From assembly GCA_963740765.1 (NCBI GenBank), contig CAVUFN010000012.1, forward strand, positions 62,001 to 126,000: 64,000 nt of DNA, in the 5' to 3' direction. Shown here one piece after another: positions 55,382 to 63,784 of this stretch. This DNA comes from DATLGB01 sp963740765. Its GTDB lineage: Bacteria; Actinomycetota; Thermoleophilia; Solirubrobacterales; Solirubrobacteraceae. The translations under genes were made by a program, and so were the position numbers. The notes beneath the pieces are model-generated. The model saw only the letters and a list, made by a program, of their open reading frames with translations, had not been told where the DNA came from and made no database searches. Numbering within the stretch: the first letter of the stretch is position 1; every line of letters begins with the position of its first letter.

Positions 55382-56781
55382 CGACTTCTTCCCCGGCTCA
55401 GGCGGCCGCTCAGGGACACGAACTGGGCCCGCGCGCGCCGGCCCCGCGCGTCGACCCCGGTGGCCTCCAGGCGATACGCGCCGGCGACGAAGGTGCGGAA
55501 GCGCGGCAGCCTGACCTTGCGGGTGCCGCCGCGGCGCAGCGCGCGGTAGCGGCCCTGCGCATAGACGCGGCCACCCGGGCCCACGAGGCGCAGGATCGCG
55601 TCGCAGATCAGCGAGCCGGTGACGCGGATGCGGATCGGGACGCGGACGAACCGGTTGTAGTTCGCGGCGCGGCCCCCGAGACGCGGGCCGCTCACCCGGC
55701 CGAGGGTCACGTCGGAGGCGTCGCAGGCTCCGGGGAGCCCACCGGCCGGGCCGCCCGGCGTCGGGTCGAAGCCGCCGGCCCCGCCGTTGATGATCGTGGT
55801 CGTCTCGCCGTCGCTGACGCGCAGGCGCGCCGCCTCGTCCCCGACGAACGAGTCGCTGCCCACCCGCACCCACAGCGGACGCCTGCGCTTGGCCTTGACG
55901 TTCATCTGCAACGGGCCGGACGTGCCGCGGACCACGCAGTCGACCGCGTTGTCGCCCGTCGGCCTGCGCCCGTCGAAGACGGTGAGGCTGGCGGCGTCGT
56001 TGCCGTAGACGCTGATCAGCCGCTTGCCGTCGCTGCCCGGCACCACCTTGCGCCAGACCGTCCCGAGCGCCGGACAGGCGGGCTCGGCGGGGTCCTCGCC
56101 GGTCAGCGTCGCGCCGGCGAGGTCGAGCGTGGTCGACCCGTGCCCGGCCCGCGGGGCGCTCGTCGCGACGTCCCCGCGCGGCGGGCTGGCGAGGGTGATG
56201 TCGGTCGCTTCCAGAGCGACGACGGCGGGCTCGTCGTCGGCGGCCCCGGCGACCCCGCGCCGGCCCACCTGGACGAGTACGGGATATCCCGGGGGAACGA
56301 GCAGCGAGACGGCGGAGGACCGGTCGGCCGCGTCCGCCCCCGCGCCGGCGCCGATCCCGTCGCACACGTTGGGCTCGGCCAGCTGGCTCTGCCGCGTCGC
56401 GGGCGGCGGTGTGTAGGTCGGGCTCGGTGCCGGCGTGCCGACGAAGGGCTGGACGAAGGCAGCGAGGTCGATCGGGTCGGTCGTCCGCCCGCTCGCCTCC
56501 ACGGTCATCAGCCGGCCCGACGCCGACTCGGGCACCCGGTACCAGACCGTCCGCGCGAACGAGTCGCCCCCCAGGCAGCGCGGGACGCCGGCATCGGGGG
56601 TCGCGCTCGCGAGGTCGGCGATCGCCTCCTGCTGCGTCGGGGCGCCGTTCGGGGCGCTGTAGGGCATGAAGACGCCCGCCCCGGCAGGGGAGTCATTGGG
56701 CGGCGCGGCCACTGCGGTCCCCGGCACGGCGAGGATCGCAGCGACCGCCAACAGAGCACGGCGGACCATCTGAGCGTTCAC
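55378..56781 (-). CDS. Secreted hypothetical protein with basic C-terminal domain
   Basis: A 467-residue exported protein with a signal peptide (RRALLAVAAILAVPGTAVAA). I do not recognise its family. It has several repeats of a beta-rich module with a 'tVWYRVPE/tVWRKVVP' pattern (RTVWYRVPESASGRLMTVEA; LGTVWRKVVPGSDGKRLISV), reminiscent of pre-peptidase C-terminal-like domains, and a Gly-rich linker (about 340-365). The last ~100 residues are Arg-rich (RALRRGGTRKVRLPRFRTFV). It precedes and overlaps phoD, so they may work together at the surface. GTG 56781 or ATG 56769 could be the start. Confidence 0.65.
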   Translation of the reverse strand: MNAQMVRRALLAVAAILAVPGTAVAAPPNDSPAGAGVFMPYSAPNGAPTQQEAIADLASATPDAGVPRCLGGDSFARTVWYRVPESASGRLMTVEASGRTTDPIDLAAFVQPFVGTPAPSPTYTPPPATRQSQLAEPNVCDGIGAGAGADAADRSSAVSLLVPPGYPVLVQVGRRGVAGAADDEPAVVALEATDITLASPPRGDVATSAPRAGHGSTTLDLAGATLTGEDPAEPACPALGTVWRKVVPGSDGKRLISVYGNDAASLTVFDGRRPTGDNAVDCVVRGTSGPLQMNVKAKRRRPLWVRVGSDSFVGDEAARLRVSDGETTTIINGGAGGFDPTPGGPAGGLPGACDASDVTLGRVSGPRLGGRAANYNRFVRVPIRIRVTGSLICDAILRLVGPGGRVYAQGRYRALRRGGTRKVRLPRFRTFVAGAYRLEATGVDARGRRARAQFVSLSGRLSRGRSR

Positions 56782-56815
56782 AACCCTCCGCCACGGTACG
56801 AGTTGTGGCGGACCG

Positions 56816-56821
56816 TATGGT
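56816..56821 (+). promoter_or_regulatory. -10-like element TATGGT, crotonase-fold gene
   Basis: TATGGT ends 7 nt before GTG 56829. It overlaps the alternative ATG 56817, favouring GTG 56829. Confidence 0.45.
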
Positions 56822-56828
56822 TGCGACC

Positions 56829-57566
56829 GTGGAGATCCGGCTTGAACGCGACGCGGGTGTCGCCGTGCTGACGCTGGCGGCGCCGGAGCGGCGCAACGCG
56901 CTCACGGTGGCGATGGCACGGGAGCTGACGGCGGCGTGCGAGGAGATCGACGCGGACGCCTCCGTCGGCGCCGTCGTCGTGGCGGCCGAGGGCAAGACGT
57001 TCTGCGCTGGCGGGGACCGGGACACGCTGGCGGCGGCCGGGACCGACCCGGCGGGCACGGAGGCGTTCGCGGGGCTGACCGCGATCTACCGGGCGTTCAC
57101 GCGCGTGGGCGAGCTCGAGCCGCCGACGATCGCCGCGGTCGCGGGCCACGCGGTCGGCGCCGGGCTGAACCTGGCGCTGGCGACGGACCTGCGCGTCGTG
57201 GCGCGCGACGTGGTCCTCACCTCCGGCTTCATCCCGATCGGCCTGCACCCGGGCGGCGGGCACACCGCGCTGCTGGGCCGGACCGGCGCGCGCGAGGCCG
57301 CCGCCGCGCTGGCGCTGTTCGGCGAGCGCATCGACGGCACCCGGGCGGTGGCGCTCGGGCTGGCCTGGACGGCGGTCGACACCGACGCGGTGCTGCCGAC
57401 CGCGCTCGAGCTCGCCCGCGTCCCGGCCGCCGACCCGGAGCTGGCCCGGCGCACCGCGCGCTCGCAGCGGCTCGTCACCGGCCCGCCCGCGCTGCCCTGG
57501 CCGGCCGCGCTGGAGGCTGAGCGCGCGGCCCAGATGTGGTCGATGCGCCGCAAGGCCGGCGGATGA
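56829..57566 (+). CDS. Enoyl-CoA hydratase/isomerase-fold protein lacking the catalytic glutamates
   Basis: A 245-residue crotonase-fold protein. The oxyanion-hole segments EGKTFCAGGDRDTL and VAGHAVGAGLNLALATDL are present. By eye, the two glutamates used by enoyl-CoA hydratases fall at Asn114 (GAGLN) and Phe134 (TSGFIPIGLHPGGG), so water addition in the usual way is unlikely. The protein could bind acyl-CoA (as EchA6 does), isomerise, or act on another substrate. GTG 56829 is set by a -10-like hexamer; ATG 56805 and 56817 are in-frame alternatives. Overlaps the sugar dehydrogenase gene by 4 nt. Confidence 0.8.
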   Translation: MEIRLERDAGVAVLTLAAPERRNALTVAMARELTAACEEIDADASVGAVVVAAEGKTFCAGGDRDTLAAAGTDPAGTEAFAGLTAIYRAFTRVGELEPPTIAAVAGHAVGAGLNLALATDLRVVARDVVLTSGFIPIGLHPGGGHTALLGRTGAREAAAALALFGERIDGTRAVALGLAWTAVDTDAVLPTALELARVPAADPELARRTARSQRLVTGPPALPWPAALEAERAAQMWSMRRKAGG

Positions 57567-58639
57567 GGGCCGCCGCGGTGCTCGTCGCGGCTGCCGCGGC
57601 GCTCGCGCTGACCGCTCCCGGCGCTGAAGCACGGCGCCCCGGCTTCCATCTCAAGCGGATCGGGACCTTCGACGAGCCGGTGTACGTGGCGGCCCCGCGC
57701 GGCGACCGCCGCCGCGCGTTCGTCGTCGAGAAGCAGGGGCGCATCCGGGTGGTGCAGGACGGCCACACGCTCGCGACCCCGTTCCTCGACGTGGCCGCCG
57801 ACACGCGCTCGGACGGCGAGGAGGGGCTCGTCGGCCTCGCCTTCGCGCCCGACTACCGGACCTCGCGCCGCTTCTACGTGTTCCGCACGCGGCAGGGCGG
57901 CATGGAGCAGGTCGTCGAGGAGTACCGCTCCGACTCCGCGACGACCGCCGACCCGGGCAGCCGGCGCGTGGTGCTCGTCGAGGACGACCCCGGCTTCAAC
58001 CACAACGGCGGTCAGCTCGCCTTCGGTCCCGACGGGCTGCTGTACGTCGGCAACGGCGACGGGGGCGGCGACGAGGACGAGTTCGACCGCTTCGGCCTCG
58101 CCCAGGACCCGAACTCCATCTTCGGAAAGATCCTGCGCCTCGATCCGACGGCCGCCGCGCCGCCCGAGATCTTCCAGAGCGGCCTGCGCAACCCGTACCG
58201 CTTCTCGTTCGACCGCAGGACGGGGGCGCTGATCGTCGCCGACGTCGGCGGGCAGCAGCAGGAGGAGCTCAACTACTTCAAGCCGGGCGAGGGCCGCGGG
58301 GCGAACCTCGGCTGGCCCGCGTTCGAGGGCACCGCCCGCGGCCGCGGCGCCGCGCCCGGCGCCGTCGCCCCCGTGCTCACCTACACCCACGCCGACGGCG
58401 CCTGCGCGATCACCGGCGGCTACGTTTCGCGCGACCCCGAGGTCCCGGCCACCCGCGGCCGCTACCTGTTCGGCGACTTCTGCCGCGGGCGCATCCTCAA
58501 GGCGCGGCTCAAGCAGCCGCGCACGACGGCCCGCGCCACCCGCGCGCACGTCCGGTCGCTCGTGTCGTTCGGCGAGGACGGGCGCGGCCGGGTCTACGCC
58601 GTGTCATTCGGCGGACGCGTGCTTCGCGTCGTCCGGTAG
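57563..58639 (+). CDS. Secreted PQQ-dependent aldose/sorbosone dehydrogenase-type protein
   Basis: A 358-residue beta-propeller of the soluble glucose dehydrogenase (GSDH) family with a signal peptide (MRAAAVLVAAAAALALTAPG). Family stretches: FVVEKQGRIRVV, EEGLVGLAFAPDY, FNHNGGQLAFGPDGLLYVGN (catalytic His region), LRNPYRFSFDRRTGALIVAD and GYVSRDPEVPATRGRYLFGD. It would oxidise an aldose outside the membrane using PQQ. PQQ synthesis genes are not in the window. ATG 57563 overlaps the upstream stop (ATGA). Its 3' end overlaps convergent zwf by 36 nt. Confidence 0.85.
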   Translation: MRAAAVLVAAAAALALTAPGAEARRPGFHLKRIGTFDEPVYVAAPRGDRRRAFVVEKQGRIRVVQDGHTLATPFLDVAADTRSDGEEGLVGLAFAPDYRTSRRFYVFRTRQGGMEQVVEEYRSDSATTADPGSRRVVLVEDDPGFNHNGGQLAFGPDGLLYVGNGDGGGDEDEFDRFGLAQDPNSIFGKILRLDPTAAAPPEIFQSGLRNPYRFSFDRRTGALIVADVGGQQQEELNYFKPGEGRGANLGWPAFEGTARGRGAAPGAVAPVLTYTHADGACAITGGYVSRDPEVPATRGRYLFGDFCRGRILKARLKQPRTTARATRAHVRSLVSFGEDGRGRVYAVSFGGRVLRVVR

Positions 58640-59971
58640 CCGCCAGCCGACCGGCTCGGCCAGCTCCAGGGCGGCGTCCGGCCCCCACGACCCCCGCGCG
58701 TAGGGCTCGGGCGCGGGTGGCGCCGCCAGGATCGGGGCGACGACCTCCCATAGGCGCTCGACCTCGTCCGCGCGAGTGAACAGGAGCTGGTCGCCGGCCA
58801 TCACGTCGAGCAGGAGGCGCTCGTAGGCGGCCAGGCCGTCCTCGTCCGTCGCGCGCTCGACGTCGAGGGTCAGGTCGGCGCGGATCAGCTCGAGCTCCGG
58901 CCCGGGCCGCTTGACGCGCAGGCTCACGGACAGGTGCGGGTCGTCCGTGAGCTCCAGCGCGATCTCGTCCGGCCGCCCGTCGCCGGCGCCGAAGAGGTCG
59001 TGCTCGGGCGCGCGCAGGACGACGGACACCACCTGCCGGCCCTCGGCCATCGCCTTGCCCGTGCGCAGGAGGAAGGGGACGCCCCGCCAGCGGTCGTTGT
59101 CGACGTAGGCGCGGACGGCGGCGAACGTGTCGCGGTCGGACTGCGGGTCGACGTCGTCCTCGTCGCGGTAGCCCTCGAACTGACCGAACACCACGTCATC
59201 CGGATCGAGCGGCTGGAGTGCCTGGAACGCGGCGAGCTTGGCGTCGCGCAGACCCTTCGGGTCCAGCCGCTCGGGCCGCTCCATCGCAACCAGGCCGAGC
59301 AGCTGGCACAGGTGGGTGACGACCATGTCGCGGAGCGCGCCCGTCTCCTCGTAGAACGCGCCACGCCCCTCGAGGCCCAGGTCCTCCGGGATGTCGACCA
59401 GGACGGCGGCGATGTGCTCGGCATCCCAGATCGGCTCGAACAGGCCGTTGGCGAAGCGCAGCGCGAGGATGTCCTGCGCGGCCTCCTTGCCGAGGAAGTG
59501 GTCGATGCGGAAGACCTGCTCCTCGTCGAAGTGCTCGTGGATGGCGGCGTTCAGGGCTCGCGCGGAATCGACGTCGTGGCCGAACGGCTTCTCCAGCACC
59601 AGCCGCGCGCGCTCGTCGAGGCCCTCGGCCCCGAGCATGCCGACCATGGCCTGCATCGCCGAGGGCGGGACGGACAGGTACAGCAGCACGCGGGCCTCCT
59701 CCCCCAGCTCGTCGCGGGCGGCACGCACCGCGGCCGCGAGCTCGGCGCCGTCGTCCGCCGACGAGGTCACGAACGAGGTCGCGACCGCGTCACCCAGATC
59801 GCCGGCCCAGTCGCCGTCGGGCTCGTGCCGGCCGGAGCCGATGACGCGGAGCTCGGGCAGGAGGCCGGCGGCGTGCAGGCGAGCGAGCCCTGGAAGCAGC
59901 TTGCGCTTGGCCAGATCGCCGCGGGCGCCGAACAGCACCAGGACATGCGGCGCAGGGGAGGTCGAGGTCAC
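58604..59971 (-). CDS. zwf: Glucose-6-phosphate 1-dehydrogenase
   Basis: A 455-residue enzyme of the oxidative pentose-phosphate entry step. NADP site LVLFGARGDLAKRKLLPGLA, the active-site RIDHFLGKEAAQDILALRFA (Asp-His and Lys), EDLGLEGRGAFYEETGALRD and LLRTGKAMAEGR follow as in other G6PDs. It makes 6-phosphogluconolactone and NADPH. The usual operon partners (gnd, pgl, opcA) are absent. GTG 59971 leaves only a 13-bp gap to the divergent beta-helix gene. Confidence 0.93.
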   Translation of the reverse strand: MTSTSPAPHVLVLFGARGDLAKRKLLPGLARLHAAGLLPELRVIGSGRHEPDGDWAGDLGDAVATSFVTSSADDGAELAAAVRAARDELGEEARVLLYLSVPPSAMQAMVGMLGAEGLDERARLVLEKPFGHDVDSARALNAAIHEHFDEEQVFRIDHFLGKEAAQDILALRFANGLFEPIWDAEHIAAVLVDIPEDLGLEGRGAFYEETGALRDMVVTHLCQLLGLVAMERPERLDPKGLRDAKLAAFQALQPLDPDDVVFGQFEGYRDEDDVDPQSDRDTFAAVRAYVDNDRWRGVPFLLRTGKAMAEGRQVVSVVLRAPEHDLFGAGDGRPDEIALELTDDPHLSVSLRVKRPGPELELIRADLTLDVERATDEDGLAAYERLLLDVMAGDQLLFTRADEVERLWEVVAPILAAPPAPEPYARGSWGPDAALELAEPVGWRLPDDAKHASAE

Positions 59972-59972
59972 C

Positions 59973-59978
59973 TAAGCT
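59973..59978 (+). promoter_or_regulatory. -10-like element TAAGCT, beta-helix gene
   Basis: TAAGCT ends 6 nt before ATG 59985, inside the 13-bp gap to zwf. Confidence 0.45.
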
Positions 59979-59984
59979 GCCGCG

Positions 59985-62030
59985 ATGCGTCGTGTCGTGC
60001 TCGGAGCCGCTGTGCTCATCCTGCTCGCCCTGCCCAGTCTTGCCTCCGGGCACGCCGAGCGGGCCACCTTCTTCCCCGACCACGATGCGGGCAGCGTGCC
60101 GGTCCGCGACACCTCGCGGCCGGAGCTCGTGGTCTGCAAGTCGGGGTCGAAGGCGCGCATCAAGAAGCAGTTCCGGGGCAAGAAGCGCAAGGCGCGGCTG
60201 AAGCTGCTCAAGCGCTGTCGCTTCCAGGACATCCAGGCGGCGGTCGACCACAGCAAGACCGGTGACCGGATCGCGGTCATGCCCGGCCTCTACAAGGAGC
60301 TCCCGTCGCGAGCCGTTCCCGTGCACGACCCCAAGTGCGAGGGCGACCAGTTCTGGGAGTCCTCGGGCGATCAGCACCAGTCCGACGGTCGCGTCCCGAC
60401 CTACCTGCACCAGTTCACGTGCCCGAACGCGCGCAACCTGATCGCGGTGATCGGCGACTCGCTCGACGACGACCGCGTCTGCGACATGCGCTGCAACCTC
60501 ACCATCGAGGGCTTCGGCAAGCGGCCCGAGGACACGCTGATCAAGGGCGACCGGCTCAAGCCCGACGTCATCCGGGCCGACCGCGCCGACGGCTTCCAGC
60601 TGCGCAACATCGCCGCCGAGCAGGGCGCGTACAACAACATCGACGTCGTCGAGACCAACGGCTTCTACCTCAATCGGCTCACCAGCCGCTGGGCGTCGCA
60701 CTACGGGATCCTCACGTTCACGACCGACAACGGCGTCTACGACCACATCACCGCCTACGGGTCCGGCGACTCTGGCGTCTACCCCGGTTCCGGTCCGGAG
60801 CGCCACTGCAAGGACTACGGCATCGAGGTCCGCAACGTCGAGGCCTACGGCAACACGCTCGGCTCCTCCGGCACCGCCGGCAACGGGACCTGGACGCACG
60901 ACGTCAACTTCCACGACAACGCCGCCGGCATCGCCAACGACTCCTTCGCCCCCGGCCATCCCGGCATGCCGCAGGACTGCTCGAAGTGGACGGACAACGA
61001 GATCCACTCCAACAACGTCAACCTCTTCGAGGACTCCAACGAGCGCTACTGCATCGACACGCCGTTCGAGAAGCGCCGCAAGAAGGTCGTCTGCCCCGTC
61101 TTCCAGGTCGTCGTCGGGACCGGCTTCATGTTCTACGGCGTCAACGACAACATCATCCAGAACAACTACATCTACGACCAGCACCGCAACGGCATCCGCC
61201 AGTTCGGGGTGCCGGCGCCGGCGCGGGGCGAGATGGACCCCGCGAAGTTCTACGACACGTCCAACGGCAACGCCTACACGGGCAACTTCCTGGGCGTGCG
61301 GCCCGACGGCACCCGGGACGCGAACGGAATCGACGTCTACTGGGACGAGCAGGGCCTGCGCAACTGCTGGCAGGACAACCACACCGCGCCGGGCGTCAAG
61401 CTGACCTCCGACCCGGCGACCCTGCCCGACTGCAAGAGCGGCGGCTCGATCAACCCGGCGGGCAACTCGGCGAAGCTCGCGCAGGACCTCCCGTGCGTGA
61501 CCTGGAACCCCACCACCAACACCGACCCGCCCGGCTGCACGTGGTTCACCACGCCCGCCGACCCGGGCGACGGGCGGCGCACCGCTGACGCGTTCGGCGC
61601 CACCCAGCGGCTGTTCACGGCCGGCACGGTCTCGGCCCCGGGCGAGTCGGCCCGCGGTGGCCTGAACTGGGCGGGCGACCCGAAGCTCAGCCGGCCCGCC
61701 GAGCTGCCGGCGGACCGCATCCTCAGCGGGCAGGTGCGCAACGACTCCGGCGCGCCGCTGCGGCTCGACGGCGCGACGGCGACGCTGCGCGACGACGCGG
61801 GCCGATCCGTCCGCGGGGTCGTCACCTACGCTCGCGGCTTCACCCACGGCCTCTACGGGCCGGGCGTGTCGCCCAAGGAGCCGATGCCGGACTTCCTCGC
61901 CACCCGCCTGGGCATGACGACCGTCGTCGGCCCCGGCGAGACCGTCCCCGTGACGATCTCCTGGCGCGGCTCCGCGCCGAGCAGCGCGGACCTCGGCAGC
62001 GCCACCCTGGCGCTGCCGGCTACCGGGTGA
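59985..62030 (+). CDS. Secreted right-handed parallel beta-helix repeat protein
   Basis: A 681-residue exported protein with a signal peptide (VVLGAAVLILLALPSLASG). After a Lys/Arg-rich segment (about 55-80, KKQFRGKKRKARLKLLKRCR) comes CRFQDIQAAVDHSKTGDRIA and MPGLYKELP, the usual entry into pectate-lyase-like helices. Helical turns with N-ladders follow (NIDVVETNGFYLNRLTSR, ITAYGSGDSGVYPG, NDNIIQNNYIYDQHRNGIRQ) to about 520. Carbohydrate or surface binding is likely; the lyase active site cannot be placed. Several Cys may form disulfides. Ends 11 nt into the convergent F420 gene. Confidence 0.75.
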   Translation: MRRVVLGAAVLILLALPSLASGHAERATFFPDHDAGSVPVRDTSRPELVVCKSGSKARIKKQFRGKKRKARLKLLKRCRFQDIQAAVDHSKTGDRIAVMPGLYKELPSRAVPVHDPKCEGDQFWESSGDQHQSDGRVPTYLHQFTCPNARNLIAVIGDSLDDDRVCDMRCNLTIEGFGKRPEDTLIKGDRLKPDVIRADRADGFQLRNIAAEQGAYNNIDVVETNGFYLNRLTSRWASHYGILTFTTDNGVYDHITAYGSGDSGVYPGSGPERHCKDYGIEVRNVEAYGNTLGSSGTAGNGTWTHDVNFHDNAAGIANDSFAPGHPGMPQDCSKWTDNEIHSNNVNLFEDSNERYCIDTPFEKRRKKVVCPVFQVVVGTGFMFYGVNDNIIQNNYIYDQHRNGIRQFGVPAPARGEMDPAKFYDTSNGNAYTGNFLGVRPDGTRDANGIDVYWDEQGLRNCWQDNHTAPGVKLTSDPATLPDCKSGGSINPAGNSAKLAQDLPCVTWNPTTNTDPPGCTWFTTPADPGDGRRTADAFGATQRLFTAGTVSAPGESARGGLNWAGDPKLSRPAELPADRILSGQVRNDSGAPLRLDGATATLRDDAGRSVRGVVTYARGFTHGLYGPGVSPKEPMPDFLATRLGMTTVVGPGETVPVTISWRGSAPSSADLGSATLALPATG

Positions 62031-62961
62031 GCACGGGCGCGAGCGTCTCGCCCAGGAGGCGCACCGCGTCGTGGTCGTAGGCGTCGGGCATCACCACGGT
62101 GAGGCCCTCGACGCCCGCGTCCACCTGCGCCTGCACGCGCTCGGCGACCTGCTCGGGTGACCCCGCGTTCCAGCCGGCGGGATCGAGGCGCAACGCCTTG
62201 AGCTTCGCGTCCGCCTCGCGCTCGTCGGCACCGATCACCACGCGCGCCATCGTCGTCCGGGTGATCTCGGCCGGGTCGCGGCCGACGTCCTCGCAGTGCG
62301 CGTCGAGCACGCCCATCAGATGCTTGAACTGCGGGATGTCGCCGAAGACGTTGCACGCGTCCGCGTGCCTGGCGACCAGCTTGAGGGTCTTCTTCTCGCC
62401 GCTGCCGCCGACCATGATCGGGATGTCGCCGCGCAGCGGGCGCGGGTTGTTGAGGACGTTCGCGATCGAGTGGTGCTTGCCCGCGTAGCTGGGCTCCTCC
62501 TCCGTGAACATGCGGCGGCAGATCTGCAGCGCGTCCTCGAGATGCTCGAAGCGGACGCCGAGGCGCGGGAAGTCGAAGCCGTAGGCGTCGTGCTCCTCCT
62601 CGAACCAGGCGGCCCCGAGGCCGAGGATCGCGCGGCCGCCGGAGATGACGTCGAGCGTCGTCGTGATCTTGGCGAGGTGCGCGGGGTTGCGGTAGGTGAC
62701 GCCGCCGACGAGCAGCCCGAGTGAGATGCGCTCGGTGCGGGCGGCGAGCGCGGCGAGGATCGTGTTGCCCTCGAGCATGTTGAGCTCGCGCGGCCCGACG
62801 GGCGGGATCTGGTGAAGGTGATCCATCACCGTCAGGGAGCTGAAACCGGACGCCTCGACCGCTTCCGCGATCCCCACCACCCGTTCGAACACCTGATCCG
62901 GCGCGGTGTCCGGATAGTTGAAATTCGGAAGGTGAAGCCCCAGAGTGATCGGTGCGCGCAT
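62020..62961 (-). CDS. LLM-class F420-dependent oxidoreductase
   Basis: A 313-residue luciferase-like TIM barrel. N-terminal LGLHLPNFNYPDTAPDQVFE, SLTVMDHLHQIPP, LGLLVGGVTYRNPAHLAKI and GRAILGLGAAWFEEEHDAYG are typical of the F420-using actinobacterial branch; IPIMVGGSGEKKTLKLVARH provides the cofactor phosphate-binding loop. It transfers a hydride with F420 or FMN; the substrate is unknown. ATG 62961 has TAGCGT 7 nt upstream; its 5' end overlaps the divergent methyltransferase start region. Confidence 0.85.
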   Translation of the reverse strand: MRAPITLGLHLPNFNYPDTAPDQVFERVVGIAEAVEASGFSSLTVMDHLHQIPPVGPRELNMLEGNTILAALAARTERISLGLLVGGVTYRNPAHLAKITTTLDVISGGRAILGLGAAWFEEEHDAYGFDFPRLGVRFEHLEDALQICRRMFTEEEPSYAGKHHSIANVLNNPRPLRGDIPIMVGGSGEKKTLKLVARHADACNVFGDIPQFKHLMGVLDAHCEDVGRDPAEITRTTMARVVIGADEREADAKLKALRLDPAGWNAGSPEQVAERVQAQVDAGVEGLTVVMPDAYDHDAVRLLGETLAPVLTR

Positions 62962-63784
62962 GGAGGCCACGCTAACTGCAGAGGAGCCCGGAGACTTCAA
63001 TGTCGCCGCCTGGGCGGGCGGCAATTTCGTCAGCCACTACTCGGCGCGCACCATATCCCCCGCCGAAGCGGTGGTCTTGGCCAGCTACCGGGGCTCGCTC
63101 AACGGGCCCGTGCTCGAGCTCGGGCCCGGGGCGGGGCGGCTGACGCGCGTGCTGGTCAGCCTGAGGGCCGACGTCACGGCGCTCGACGTCTCGCGCCGGA
63201 TGGTCGAGGCGACCAGGCACAACGTGCCAGAGGCGCACGCCGAGGTGGGTGACTTACGCGACCTCAGCCGCTTCCCCGACGCCTCCTTCCGCGCCGTGAT
63301 CGCCTCCAACAACGTCCTCGACGTGCTCGGGGACACGGGACGCCGCGCGGCCCTGGCGGACATCGCGCGGCTGCTGACCGAGGGCGGCGTGCTGATGTTC
63401 TCGTCGCACAACTTCGCGAACATCCCCCACCTCGACACGTCGGTGAGCGCGTACATGCGCGGCGCCTTCCGCTCGCCCCGCGGCTTCGCCCGCGCCGCCT
63501 ACCACCTGCTGCTGCTCCCACGCCGCCTGCGCAACCGCCGCGTGGCACGATCCTTCGAGCGCCGCGACGTCGAGTACGCGCTGGTCAACGAGCCGGTGCA
63601 CGACCACAGGCTCGTCCACTACTTCATCGGGCGCGACGCGCAGGAGCGCCAGCTCGCAGCCGTGGCGCTCGAGCTGGTCGACTGCTACGACATCGACGGG
63701 CGCGCGGTCGGCCCCGGCGAGACCGCCGAGCGCTCGACCGAGCTGCACTACGCGGCGCGGCTGCGCACGTCGGCCGCGAACTGA
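62945..63784 (+). CDS. Class I SAM-dependent methyltransferase
   Basis: A 279-residue methyltransferase. Motif I VLELGPGAGRLTRVLVSL (about 56-73), motif II VTALDVSRRMVEA and the motif IV stretch FRAVIASNNVLDVLGD. C-terminal half unusual, with a basic helix (LLLLPRRLRNRRVARSFERR). The substrate is unknown. GTG 62945 has GGAAGG 12 nt upstream and is chosen; ATG 62960 is the alternative. Either overlaps the divergent F420 gene's 5' end. The 3' end overlaps the next, convergent gene by 37 nt. Confidence 0.8.
   Translation: MIGARMEATLTAEEPGDFNVAAWAGGNFVSHYSARTISPAEAVVLASYRGSLNGPVLELGPGAGRLTRVLVSLRADVTALDVSRRMVEATRHNVPEAHAEVGDLRDLSRFPDASFRAVIASNNVLDVLGDTGRRAALADIARLLTEGGVLMFSSHNFANIPHLDTSVSAYMRGAFRSPRGFARAAYHLLLLPRRLRNRRVARSFERRDVEYALVNEPVHDHRLVHYFIGRDAQERQLAAVALELVDCYDIDGRAVGPGETAERSTELHYAARLRTSAAN
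62969..62974 (-). promoter_or_regulatory. -10-like element TAGCGT, F420 oxidoreductase
   Basis: Minus-strand TAGCGT ends 7 nt before ATG 62961 and lies inside the methyltransferase coding region. Confidence 0.4.
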
